From the NCBI GenBank assembly GCA_963813555.1, contig CAWEZX010000006.1:434001-498000 (forward strand): a stretch of 64,000 nucleotides of DNA, written 5' to 3'. Source of the stretch: Roseiarcus sp963813555. Lineage in GTDB: Bacteria > Pseudomonadota > Alphaproteobacteria > Rhizobiales > Beijerinckiaceae. A program made the position numbers and the translations under genes. Below are positions 37,095-46,668 of the stretch, piece after piece. How positions within the stretch are numbered: the stretch's first letter is position 1; each line of letters begins with the position of its first letter. Under the pieces are notes generated by a model, which saw nothing but the letters and a program-made list of their open reading frames with translations, ran no database searches and was not told the origin of the DNA.

Positions 37095-39057
37095 CTAGTC
37101 GCCTGCGACACCGACAGATTTCTGATCCGCACCGCGTGGACCAGAGAGGTTCCAAAGACCTACGAATTCGCTCTCGACGATCTCGCCGACCCGAAGAACC
37201 TCGACATCCTCCATTCGGTCTTCTTCGATCCCGAGAAGCTTCGCCCCAAGGAGACGCGCGCGGGCGTCACTAAGCAGGCGGCGGACAAATTCTCGACCAT
37301 CGCCTTGCGCTTGCAAGGCCGCGGCACGCCTGAAGAGATCGCGCATTTCGTCAACCAGCTGGTGTTCTGCTTCTTCGCGCACAGCGTGAGGCTTCTGCCA
37401 AGTGGCTTTTTTCCGCGTCTGCTCAAACGCTGTTCGGAAAGCCCCCAGAACGCGAAGCGCTATTTCGACGGCCTGTTCGCTGCGATGGAAAAGGGGGGCG
37501 ATTTCGACCTCACGCGTATCGCGCATTTCAATGGCGGCCTGTTCGATGGTCGACGCGCCTTGCCGCTCGACCCCGGCGACGTCGACCTGCTCATTGAAGC
37601 GGGCCGCCTCGACTGGGGCCAAATCGACCCCACCGTCTTTGGCACCTTGTTCGAGCGTTTCCTCGATCCCCAGAAGCGCGGCCAGATCGGCGCGCATTAC
37701 ACCGACCCCGACAAGATCATGATGATCGTCGAGCCGGTTGTCCTGCGTCCGCTACGCGAGGAGTGGGAAACGACCCGAAAGGAGATCGTCGCGCTGCTTG
37801 AAGGCAAGCAAAAGCCGCCGATGCGGACGATAAAGCCCATACGCCGAATGACCCCCCGGGAAGCCGCCGAGGAAGTGCGCTCGCGTTATCTCGAACGCCT
37901 GCGCCACATCGCGATTCTCGATCCCGCGTGCGGCTCCGGAAATTTTCTCTACCTCGCATTGCAGGGAGTGAAGGACCTGGAGCTTAAGGCCAATCACGAG
38001 AGCGAGGTGACGCTGGGACTCCCGTCGCGCACGCCGTCAGTCGGGCCAGAGATCGTGCGGGGCATCGAGATCAACCCCCTCGCGGCTGAACTTGCCCGCA
38101 CCACCATATGGATTGGTGACATTCAGTGGGGAATCCGCAACGCGTTCTATGCTCGTCCCGAACCGTTCCTGCAAAAGCTCAATTCGATCGAATGCCGCGA
38201 CGCGCTGCTCACGCCGGACGGCAAGGGCGGCTTCGTCGAGGCCGAATGGCCGGAGGCGGACTACATCGTCGGCAACCCGCCGTTTTTGGGCGGCAAGCTG
38301 ATGCGAAGCGGCCTCGGCGACGCGACGGTCGAGACGCTATTCAGGGTCTACGTGGGTCGCGTTCCCGCCGAAGCAGACCTCGTTTGCTATTGGTTCGCAA
38401 AGGCTTGGGAGGCTCTGCAAAAGCAGCGCGTGAAGCGTGTCGGCCTCGTGGCGACGAATTCCATCCGCGGCGGAGCGAACCGCAGGGTTCTGGAGCCGAT
38501 CGCCGAAGCTGGCGCGATCTTCGAAGCGTGGAGCGATGAGCCTTGGACTGTGGAAGGGGCCGCGGTGCGCGTTTCCTTGGTCTGCTTCGCAGCGCACAGC
38601 GAGGCGGCGAGCCTGAACAAGGTCAGTGTCCCGGCGATCCATGCGGACCTCTCGGCCGAGACGTCAAACCTCGTGACCACTTTGCTGCAGCCTGAAAACC
38701 TTGGCGTCGCCTTCATGGGCGACACGAAGGGCGGCGCGTTCGACATCGACGGACGCTTGGCGCGCGCTTGGCTTGTCGAGCCGCTCAATCCGAACGGCCG
38801 ACCGAACAGCGACGTCCTCTCGCCATGGGTAAACGGACTCGATGTGACGCGCCGGCCGCGAGACATGTGGATCATCGACTTCGGATGGGCAATGACCGAA
38901 CCCGAGTGCGCGCTCTATGAGGAGCCGTTCAGGTATGTTCAGGACAAGGTCAAGCCGGAGCGCGATAATAACCGCCGAGCGGCCTATCGCATCAGTTGGT
39001 GGCGGCACGTCGAGCCCCGCCCGGCGATGTGGGCGGCGCTCGCGGCCGATGGGAGCC

Positions 39058-39140
39058 GTCATGGCCGGGCTCGTCCCGGCCATCCACGTCCTTCCGCCGC
39101 GCCCGATGGCGTGGATGCCCGGCTCAAGGTTGGGCATGAC
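39058..39140. repeat. Palindromic repeat in frame inside the MmeI-like gene
   Basis: The left arm GTCATGGCCGGGCTCGTCCC followed by GGCCATCCACGTC and the right arm GTGGATGCCCGGCTCAAGGT followed by TGGGCATGAC are inverted copies. The wording matches a common alphaproteobacterial intergenic element. It encodes RHGRARPGHPRP...DARLKVGHDAG within an otherwise conserved region and does not break the frame. Confidence 0.7.
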
Positions 39141-39400
39141 GCGGGAGGCGAATTGCGACGCTATATTGCCACTCCCACGGTCGCCAAACACCGATTGTTC
39201 GTCTGGATCGACCAAGCTGTTTGCCCCGACCATCAGCTCATCGCCATCGCCCGCGACGACGACACCACCTTCGGCATCCTGCATTCGCGCTTCCATGAAG
39301 CCTGGTCGCTGCGGCTCGGCACTTCGCTCGAAGATCGCCCACGCTACACCCCGACCACCACCTTCGAAACCTTCCCCTTCCCCGAAGGCCTGACGCCTAG

Positions 39401-40990
39401 CAGCCTGTCGGACTTAACCCGACGGCGCTGATTTTCGCTAAAATCCTGCGATTGATTCGCGCCGAAGGGTAGCTTGCTGGCGATGAGCAATTTCCGGGAC
39501 GTTGATCGTGAGACGTCGTTTCTTCTGCCGCCGTCGGTCGACGAGTGGCTGCCTGAGAGGCATTTGGCCCGCTTTGTCGTCGAGGTGATCGACGGGCTCG
39601 ATCTTGGCGGCATGATCGGCGCCTATCGCGGATCCGGGTCGGCGGCGCACCATCCCAGGATGTTGCTGGGGGTTTTGATTTACGGCTACGCCACCGGGGT
39701 GTTTTCGAGCCGCAAGCTCGAGCGCGCGACTTACGACAGCGTGGCGTTCCGCTACATCGCCGCCAACGACCACCCCGACCACGACACGATCGCCGCGTTT
39801 CGGCGGCGCTTTCTCAAGGAGATCGAGGGGCTGTTCGTCCGCGTGCTGCTGCTTGCGCGCGAGATGGGCGTGCTGAAGATGGGAACGGTCGGCCTCGACG
39901 GCACGAAGATCCACGCCAACGCCAGCCGTCACAGCGCGCTTTCTTGGGAGCACGCGAGCAAGCTCGAGGCGCAACTGAAAGCCGAGGCAGCGGATTTGCT
40001 GGCGCGCGCCGAGGCGGCGGACGAGGCCGATGTCCCTGACGGCATGTCAATTCCCGAAGAGCTGGCCTTGCGCGAGAAGCGTCTGGCCAAGCTTGCGGAG
40101 GCGCGGGCGAAGATCGAGGCGCGGGCGAAAGAGCGATACGAGCGCGAGCGGGCCGCGCACGAGGCCAAACTCGCCGCGCGCGAGGCCAAAACCGCCACGA
40201 CCGGCAAGAAGCCTGGCGGCAAGCCGCCTGCGCCGCCTGTCGAAGGGCCGCTGCCGAAGGACCAGATCAATCTCACCGACGAGGACTCGCGCATCATGCC
40301 GGCGGCGGGCGGCGGCTTCGAGCAGGCCTACAACGCTCAAGCGGTCGTGGCGGCGGGGAGCCTGCTGGTCGTTGCCGCCGATGTGGTTCAGGCGCCGAAC
40401 GACAAGCAGCAGCTCGAACCGATGCTGGGCAAGATCGAGGCTTTGCCCGAACGACTGGGCGCGGCCGAAACGCTTTTGGCGGACGCCGGCTATTTCAGCG
40501 CGGCGAATGTCGAGGCTTGCCGGCAGGCCGAACTCGAACCGCTGATCGCGATGGGCCGTCAGCCGCATCATCCCCCGCTTGGCGAGCGCTTCGGACAGGA
40601 GGGGCCCCCGCCGGAAAATCCGACGCCGGTCGAGGCCATGGCCCATCGGCTGAAGACGCCCGAAGGCCGCAAGCTCTATGCTTTGCGCAAGCAGACGCCG
40701 GAACCGGTGTTCGGCGTCATCAAATCGGCGCTCGGATTCCGTCAGTTCTTGTTGCGCGGCCTCGACAAGGTGCGCGGCGAGTGGACCCTCGTGACGATGG
40801 CGTGGAATCTGAAGCGGATGTTCGTCCTCACCCCCGCCTGACCCGGCCGCCAAGCGTTCCCACGCCAGCAAAGCAGGCGTCCGAAGCGACCCAAATCCCG
40901 CCTCTCAACCGCGCTTGGAGCCGATCCCACGCCGCAAGACGTTTCAGCTCGCCAAAATCGCCCGCGCCGAAACCCGAGTCCGACAGGCTG
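39401..40990 (+). mobile_element. IS1182-type element, copy C (diverged)
   Basis: The element is 1,590 bp with ends CAGCCTGTCGGACTTA (left) and GAGTCCGACAGGCTG (right), flanked by CTAG at 39397-39400 and 40991-40994. The CTAG is a composite of one host base, the TA target of the IS630 element, and the first base of that element. So this copy inserted after IS630. Confidence 0.9.
39483..40841 (+). CDS. IS1182 family transposase (copy C)
   Basis: The 452-residue DDE transposase opens MSNFRDVDRETSFLLPPSVD and is roughly 80-85% like copies A and B by eye, with the same blocks (GVLIYGYATGVFSSRKLERA, VGLDGTKIHANASRHSALS, LLADAGYFSAANV, LRKQTPEPVFGVIKSALG). No frame break is seen, so it may be active. 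ATG at 39483 aligns with copy A; ATG at 39474 is an alternative. Confidence 0.9.
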   Translation: MSNFRDVDRETSFLLPPSVDEWLPERHLARFVVEVIDGLDLGGMIGAYRGSGSAAHHPRMLLGVLIYGYATGVFSSRKLERATYDSVAFRYIAANDHPDHDTIAAFRRRFLKEIEGLFVRVLLLAREMGVLKMGTVGLDGTKIHANASRHSALSWEHASKLEAQLKAEAADLLARAEAADEADVPDGMSIPEELALREKRLAKLAEARAKIEARAKERYERERAAHEAKLAAREAKTATTGKKPGGKPPAPPVEGPLPKDQINLTDEDSRIMPAAGGGFEQAYNAQAVVAAGSLLVVAADVVQAPNDKQQLEPMLGKIEALPERLGAAETLLADAGYFSAANVEACRQAELEPLIAMGRQPHHPPLGERFGQEGPPPENPTPVEAMAHRLKTPEGRKLYALRKQTPEPVFGVIKSALGFRQFLLRGLDKVRGEWTLVTMAWNLKRMFVLTPA

Positions 40991-40993
40991 CTA

Positions 40994-42052
40994 GAGCGGA
41001 ATCCGATCATCCTGTATCGTCCTGATAACCACAGGATTTGAAGTAATTTATACATACCGAGGGCTCGAAGATTTCGGCGCAGGTTTCGAGGGCGCGCATC
41101 AGACCCGCGACGGTCCGCTCGGCGATTTTGCGCAGGAAGGCCTTGAGCTTGGAGAAGGCTTTTTCGATAGGGTTCATATCGGGACTGTAGGCTGGAAGAT
41201 ATCGCAACTGCGCGCCCGCCGCCTTGATCAGTTGCTCGACCCGCGGCCCCTTGTGAGCGGGGAGATTGTCCATGACGACGGTCTCGCCGGGCGAGAGCGT
41301 GGGGACGAGGCATGTCTCCACCCAATCCTCGAACAGGGCGGCGTTGATCGGTCCGTCGAAAGTCCTTGCCGCCGTCAGGCCGCGAAGGCGAAGGCCGGCG
41401 ACCAAAGTCACCGTTTTGTAGTGACTGTGCGGGATGGCCGACCGCAACCGGCGCCCGCGCCGGCAACGTCCGCTTTTGCGCGCGAGATTTGTGGAGGCTC
41501 CGGTCTCGTCAATGAAAACGAGTTTCGTCGGATCGAGATCGAGCTGTCCCGCGAACCATTCCCGGCGTCGATTTTGCACGTCCGCGCGTTGTTGTTCCTC
41601 GGCATGCGCCGTTTTTTTTAAAGGTGATCTGGTGACGGTCGAAGAAACGCCACAGCACGGAGACCGCAAAGCGCTCGCCGCTATTGGCGATCAGCTGCTC
41701 CCGGATCTCGAGCAGCGTTATGTCCGGCCTGCGCCGGATCAGGCCCAACAGATAGTCGCGATGCGCCTCAATTCGGCGGGAGCGGCGGTCGCCGCCGGAA
41801 GGCGCCGGCCAAATCTCGCCCGTGGTATTGAACCGCTTTACCCAGCGCACCGCGCTCGCCACGCTCACTTTGAAACGCGCGGCCGCCTGATTGCGCGACA
41901 ACCCGCCCAAGACCACCGCCTCGACCACGCGCTCGCGAAGATCGTTGGAAAGACCCATCCCCCGCCGTCCCCATTCTCGCAGTGAATGAGGAAGCAGAAA
42001 TTAACCGATTCGGGAATCCCCCCGCCGAATTCAATCCGTTCGGATACTGCTC
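40994..42052 (-). mobile_element. IS630 family element, copy 2
   Basis: The element is 1,059 bp with terminal inverted repeats GAGCGGAATCCGATC (left) and GAGCAGTATCCGAAC (right, read inward), flanked by TA at 40992-40993 and 42053-42054. It lies in the C-terminal part of the MmeI-like gene. Its sequence differs from the IS630 copy at 7616-8652, so it is a separate member of the family. Confidence 0.88.
41007..41958 (-). CDS. IS630 family transposase made by frameshift
   Basis: The first frame begins MGLSNDLRERVVEAVVLGGL (helix-turn-helix, with RNQAAARFKVSVASAVRWVK) and runs to ITFKKNGA. At a run of eight A (minus strand, about 41612-41620) the frame shifts by -1 to KKTAHAEEQQRADVQ and continues with the DDE motifs LVFIDETGASTN, VVMDNLPAHKG and PAYSPDMNPIEKAFSKLKAF. 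A poly-A slip at this place is the known expression mode of many IS630 elements, so the copy may be functional. The product is about 316 residues. Confidence 0.87.
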
Positions 42053-42680
42053 TAACATTCCGGCGGCGGCGTACGCCGATGACTTCCGCGCCCAACGGAT
42101 CGCGGCGGCGGCGAAAAAGCTCGACGAGTTGCGCCGCGCGTGGCTCAATCCGCCCGATCTCGTCGACATCGTTCCAGAAATCACGCCGACCGCCGCGCCG
42201 GGCGAAGCGCCGCGCCGCTATCCCGACCGCATCCTACCGAAGACCGCCGAAGCGGCGGTCAAGCTCAAGGAGCGGACGCTCACCAACCTCTACAACGAGC
42301 GCCCGCGCTGGCTCGCCGACGCCCACGATGCCCTCGACCGCGCCGTCGCCGCGTCTTACGGCTGGCCGGAGGACATTTCGACCGAGGACGCCCTCGCCCG
42401 CCTGCTGGCGCTCAACCTCGAAAGGGCGAGGGCGCAGGAGGAGTAAGCCGGCGTCGGCCGCGCCCCGCAAAACAAATGCTTGCAAAAAGCAGAATCGTAT
42501 GCTACCAATATTTCTCTGGCCGGAATCGGACGCGAGCCTGGCCGGGCTCGTGAGAAGAGAACGCGTGAGGAGAGAGGTGAAAAAGCGCTTGAGACGTTTC
42601 GCACAAATCCTGAGACGTCACCGGATTTTTTTTATTTAAATCGGCCGTAACCCATTGAAAAGTCCCAATTCGAAAAAATA

Positions 42681-42724
42681 AACGCTAGTAAACGCTAGCT
42701 ATTTTACTAGCGCTTACTAGCGTT
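42681..42724. repeat. 18-bp inverted repeat built of AACGCTAG words
   Basis: The left arm AACGCTAGTAAACGCTAG and right arm CTAGCGCTTACTAGCGTT pair with one mismatch around the loop CTATTTTA. Four CTAG tetramers lie within 44 bases. The right arm touches the pncA stop codon. It could be a hairpin terminator for pncA, a recombination site or an element end; the sequence alone does not decide. The rest of 42447-42680 holds no supported gene. Confidence 0.75.
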
Positions 42725-43411
42725 TATTGGCGTTTATCGCTTGGATTTGGCTCGACCGGCGTCGCGTGCTCGCCGAGGATCTCCCCCGACTGGATGCGCC
42801 AGACTTCGGCGGCGTTCATGCGCGCCCAAGCCTCGCTCAACGAGTTGTTGGCGTCGATCGCCCGGCAGGCGTCCTCGATCACGAACGTTTCAAAGCCTTC
42901 GCGACGGGCGTCCAAGGCCGAATGGGCGACGCAAAAGTCGGTCGCCAGGCCGCAGGCGAATACCCGCTTGATTCCGCGCGCCTTGAGCAGCGCCGCGAGG
43001 CCGGTCGTCGTCTTTCCGTCGGCCTCGACGAAGGCGGAATAGGAGTCGAATTCCTCGATGCATGCCTTTGCGTAAGACGAGGAAGGCAAGATCGACCGCA
43101 AGGTCAGGGTGCAGCGCAGCGCCCGGGGTTCCCTGCACGCAATGCTCGGGCCAGAGGGTCTGGTCGCCGTAATGGAGGCGCTTCGTATCGAACGGCTTGG
43201 CGCCTTCGTGGCTCGTCGCGAAAGAGGCATGGGTCGGGGGATGCCAGTCCTGGGTGATGACGACGTGCTCGAACCGGCTCGCCAGTCGATTGACGAGGGG
43301 GACGATCTCATCGCCTTTATCGACCGCCAGCGCGCCGCCCGGCATGAAATCGGCCTGCATGTCGATTGCGAGGAGGACATCCTGGCTATTGATCGGAATT
43401 GCGGAGGCCAT
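42724..43411 (-). CDS. pncA: Nicotinamidase PncA (frame-broken at 43053)
   Basis: PncA hydrolyses nicotinamide to nicotinate in NAD salvage. The first frame gives VLLAIDMQADFMPGGALAVD (catalytic Asp), ITQDWHPPTHASFA (metal-binding Asp/His), LWPEHCVQGTPGAALHPDL and LRKGMHR (catalytic Lys). The second frame gives FDSYSAFVEADGKTTTGLAA and FACGLATDFCVAHSALDA (nucleophilic Cys). Removing one G from GAGG at 43053-43054 joins them. All catalytic residues are present. The start overlaps the upstream gene's end by 26 bases. Confidence 0.88.
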
Positions 43412-44359
43412 CGGGATCAGCTCCTCTCACCGCATTAGGCGCCCGCCAGCGTTTGCGCTCATAGTTCGCAACGACGATGAGGGCGAACAGCAGCGGCAGG
43501 ATCAGATACAGAAGACGGAACACCAGCAGGGCGGCGACGACATTGGCCTGCGGCGCGTCCGGCATCGCTTTGAGGAAGGTGAACTCCAAGACGCCGAGCC
43601 CTCCGGGCGCATGACTGATGAGCGCGATCGAAAACGAGGCGACAAAGACCCCGAGCACGATCACGAAGCCGGGGTTGGCCGCCGCAGGGAGCGCGAAATA
43701 AATGATGCCCGACGCGCCGATCAGCTCCAGGGGGCCCGCGAGCAATTGCCGCGCCGCGATCGGCGGACGGGGATAAACAAGCTCGAAGGGTCCGACCTTA
43801 AGCGGAGGAAAGTGCAGAAGGGCGCCGACGACATAGAGGCCGGGTGCCGCGACGAGCGCGGCCGCGACGGCTTGACCGAGCCAAAGGGCGCCCCGCCGAA
43901 ACGCTCGACCAGTTCGGGGTGCAGGAGCAGGCAAAAGCCGCCGACCATCGCCGCGCCGAGCGCGAATGTGAAGGAGCAGAACGCGACGAGGACGCCGATC
44001 TCGCCGACGCTGAGCCCTTTCTCAGAATAGGCTCGATACCGCGCGACCGCGCCCGAAAACACCGAGGCGCCGATGTTGTGGGCGAGCGCATAAGCCGTGA
44101 ACGACGCGACCGCCACGTATCGCCAATTGACGCGGCGGTTGAGATGCCGAAGCGCGACCTGATCGTACCAGGCGAGCGCGGCATAGGCGAGCGAGGTCGA
44201 AGCAATCGCCAGCAACCACCGGGCAGGCGGAATGGAGAAGAGCGCGCTTTTCAGGCTGGCGAATGACAGCCCGTGCAATTCCTTGAACAACAGCCAGGAC
44301 GACACCGCCACCGCGCCGAGGCCGATTGTCGGCCACACCGCGTCGCGAATGCGCTTCAT
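43386..44359 (-). CDS. UPF0104 / LPG-synthase-like membrane protein (frame-broken at about 43890)
   Basis: This is a multi-pass protein of the lysylphosphatidylglycerol synthase TM family (COG0392). The N-terminal half starts MKRIRDAVWPTIGLGAVAVS and includes YALAHNIGASVFSGAVARYR; after a one-base break in GCGCCCC the second half includes ALWLGQAVAAALVAAPGLYV and SHAPGGLGVLEFTFLKAMPD, the family's most conserved loop. There is no soluble aminoacyl-transferase domain, so lipid flipping or an unknown role is more likely than LPG synthesis. It is followed by pncA. Confidence 0.8.
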
Positions 44360-44746
44360 CCCAGTTTTGGATCGCAACGGCTCACCTGGCGCCCCGTTCG
44401 CCCTCCCTGCCCGAGCGAGGCGTCGAACGCAAGACCGGCGCCACGCAGCCCGTTCTGCAACCAGACCGAGCTTTACAGCGAAAACCAAATCATGCCTGAC
44501 TTTGCGCTTTCCGGTTCGGCCGGCAGTCAGGAGGATTTGGGCGATTCCCGCAATCGTTCCGTCATTGCCGGAATCGACGGCGCGCTCGCTCGCAGCGCCG
44601 CGCATCAGCATTCGATCTCTTTCCCACAGTGTCGAGCCCGTTCAGTGTCGAGCCCGTTCACGCGGATCCGGCGGCCGGTCACCGGACGACTCGCGCGCGT
44701 GACCCGGCGCGCCGACTTGACGCCGCAGCGGCCCCAGCGCATCTGC
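44360..44746. other. Intergenic region between divergent UPF0104 gene and lgt
   Basis: These 387 bases contain no supported gene. A perfect 16-bp tandem duplication (GTGTCGAGCCCGTTCA twice) lies at 44629-44660, about 90 bases before lgt. Promoters for both directions should be here but no consensus is obvious. Confidence 0.5.
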
Positions 44747-45577
44747 ATGCATCCGATGCCGACACTTGTTCTGCCCTTTCCAGCGATCAATCCCGTTCTC
44801 GTGCAATGGGGTCCGCTGGCGATTCGCTGGTACGCGCTCGCCTATATCGCCGGCCTCGTCCTGGGCTGGCTGCTTATTCGCCGCATCGTGTCCGACGACC
44901 GGTACTGGAATGGGCGACCGCGCCCGAGCGCCGACAGCATCGACGATCTGCTCGTCTATTGCGCCTTCGGCGTCATCATCGGCGGGCGGCTCGGCAATGT
45001 GCTGTTCTACGATCCTCATTACTACTTCTCCCACCCAATCGAGATTTTCAAAATCTGGGAAGGCGGCATGGCCTTTCATGGGGGGCTGATCGGCGCGCTC
45101 ATCGGCGTCCTCCTGTTCTGCCGCCGCTACAAAGCGCCGGTGTTGAGCGTGCTCGACCTCTGCTCGCTCGTCGCGCCGATTGGCATCTTCCTTGGCCGAA
45201 TCGCCAACTTCATTCGCCCTGAGCTTTGGGGCCGCCCGACCGATGTCCCTTGGGCTGTCGTCTTCCCGGGAACGGATGGCCAGCCACGCCACCCTAGCCA
45301 GATTTACGAAGCGCTGCTTGAAGGACTGTTGGCGTTCGTCATCCTTTATGCCCTTGCGCAAAGGGGCGCTCTGCGCCGTCCGGGCGTCCTCACCGGGGTG
45401 TTCGCAATCGTTTACGGCGCGGCGCGTATTTTCTGCGAATTCTTTCGCGAACCTGATCCGCGCCTTGAAGACCTGGGGCGGGGGCTGACGATGGGGATGG
45501 TCCTTTCGTTTCCGCTCATCATCATTGGCCTCGGGTTGCTGGCGTGGAGCTTCGGGCGGCGGGGAACGGCGGGATGA
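44747..45577 (+). CDS. lgt: Prolipoprotein diacylglyceryl transferase Lgt
   Basis: Lgt adds the diacylglyceryl group to lipobox cysteines of prolipoproteins such as Pal in this window. The 276-residue membrane enzyme shows AIRWYALAYIAGLVLGWLL, IIGGRLGNVLFYDPHYY, IWEGGMAFHGGLIGALIGV (with the essential His) and FLGRIANFIRPELWGRPT (usually GRIGNFINxELWGR, so two positions deviate). The start is ATG 44747 or ATG 44756. Its end overlaps midA as ATGA. Confidence 0.94.
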   Translation: MHPMPTLVLPFPAINPVLVQWGPLAIRWYALAYIAGLVLGWLLIRRIVSDDRYWNGRPRPSADSIDDLLVYCAFGVIIGGRLGNVLFYDPHYYFSHPIEIFKIWEGGMAFHGGLIGALIGVLLFCRRYKAPVLSVLDLCSLVAPIGIFLGRIANFIRPELWGRPTDVPWAVVFPGTDGQPRHPSQIYEALLEGLLAFVILYALAQRGALRRPGVLTGVFAIVYGAARIFCEFFREPDPRLEDLGRGLTMGMVLSFPLIIIGLGLLAWSFGRRGTAG

Positions 45578-46668
45578 CGCAGCTCGTCGATGAAATCAGG
45601 GCAATGATCGTGGAGCGCGGACCGATCACGGTCGAGCAATACATGCAGCTGGCGCTCGCCCATCCCGATCTTGGCTACTACATGAACCGAGATCCATTTG
45701 GCGCAACTGGAGATTTCACCACCGCGCCAGAGATATCGCAGATGTTCGGCGAGCTGGTTGGACTTTGGGCGGCTGAAGTGTGGTCGAGCATGGGCTCGCC
45801 CAATCCGGTGCGCCTCGTCGAACTCGGACCGGGACGCGGCACATTGATGAGCGATGCCCTGCGCGCCGCCCGCATCGTTCCAGCCTTTCGTAACGCGGTC
45901 GACGTCCGGCTGGTCGAGACGAGCCCGGCGCTGGCGGCGATGCAGCACGAACTCCTTGTCGATTGCGGCGCTGCAGTCTCTTGGGCGCAGACCTTGAAGG
46001 AAGTTCCGGACGGGCCCGCGATTGTGATCGGCAACGAGTTCCTGGACGCTCTGCCCGTGCGCCAATTCGTGCGCGTGAACGGTCAGTGGCGCGAGCGCAC
46101 GGTGCGTGTGAACAGCGACGGCGCGCTTGCCTTCGACGTCGCCGACAAGCCCGAGCCCTACATCAGAGCCAACGCGGCGAACGGCGAGGTGCTGGAAGTC
46201 AACCCTTCCGGCCATCGGTTGATTTTTGAACTCGGCGCGCGGGTCGCGAAACAGGGCGGCGCCGCGCTCATGATCGATTATGGCCACGTCGCCACCCAAT
46301 TTGGCGACACCCTGCAGGCCCTGCGCGCTCACCGATATATCGACCCGCTGGTTGGGCCCGGCGAGTGCGATCTTACCGCGCATGTCGATTTTGCCGCCAT
46401 GGCGCGCAGCGCGAGCGCGGCCGGCGCGGTCGTCTATGGCCCGATCGACCAGGGCGATTTCCTGCGCGCCATCGGCATCGACTTGAGGACAAAGGCGCTT
46501 GCCGAACGCGCCACTCTTGATCATGCAGAGGAATTCGAGCGAGCGCGAGCCCGGCTCGTAGGCAAGGGCCAGGGCGAAATGGGCGCTCTTTTCAAGACCA
46601 TGGCGCTTGCCGACCGCAGACTGCGCCCGCCGCCCGGATTCCAATCCGCAAGCGCCAAATTCGCGTGA
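45574..46668 (+). CDS. MidA/NDUFAF7-type SAM-dependent methyltransferase
   Basis: The 364-residue product has LGYYMNRDPFGATGDFTTAP, EISQMFGELVGLW, VELGPGRGTLMSDALRAAR (SAM motif I), IVIGNEFLDALPVRQFV and MIDYGHVATQFGDTLQALRA. This is the family of mitochondrial NDUFAF7, an arginine methyltransferase for complex I assembly; the bacterial target is not certain. It starts at the ATG overlapping the lgt stop, and pgeF follows with a GTGA overlap, so the three genes form one operon. Confidence 0.9.
   Translation: MTQLVDEIRAMIVERGPITVEQYMQLALAHPDLGYYMNRDPFGATGDFTTAPEISQMFGELVGLWAAEVWSSMGSPNPVRLVELGPGRGTLMSDALRAARIVPAFRNAVDVRLVETSPALAAMQHELLVDCGAAVSWAQTLKEVPDGPAIVIGNEFLDALPVRQFVRVNGQWRERTVRVNSDGALAFDVADKPEPYIRANAANGEVLEVNPSGHRLIFELGARVAKQGGAALMIDYGHVATQFGDTLQALRAHRYIDPLVGPGECDLTAHVDFAAMARSASAAGAVVYGPIDQGDFLRAIGIDLRTKALAERATLDHAEEFERARARLVGKGQGEMGALFKTMALADRRLRPPPGFQSASAKFA

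Larger units (their letters stand above)
35140..42446 (+). pseudogene. MmeI-like type IIL restriction-modification gene interrupted by three IS
   Basis: The host pieces are 35140-35461, 37099-39399 and 42055-42446. Joined, they give 3,015 bases, one open frame of 1,004 residues. The order is: N-terminal PD-(D/E)xK-like nuclease motif (GFADVWKKGFFAWEYKKKK, residues about 65-83), helical spacer, SAM-binding motif (LDPACGSGNFLYLALQ), catalytic NPPF in YIVGNPPFLGG, target-recognition region and the C-terminal YNERPRWLADAHDALDRAVA / GWPEDISTEDALARLLAL typical of this class. Such enzymes cut and N6-adenine-methylate DNA in one polypeptide. At present the gene cannot make the whole protein. An 83-bp palindromic repeat lies in frame at 39058-39140. 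The original start may be the ATG at 35107 instead. Confidence 0.85.

Noticed and set aside
35727..39431. A continuous 1,234-codon plus-strand frame
   Set aside because: Its first about 450 codons are the antisense of the IS1182 copy A transposase. Only the part after 37098 is the MmeI-like gene, so the long frame is a chimera.
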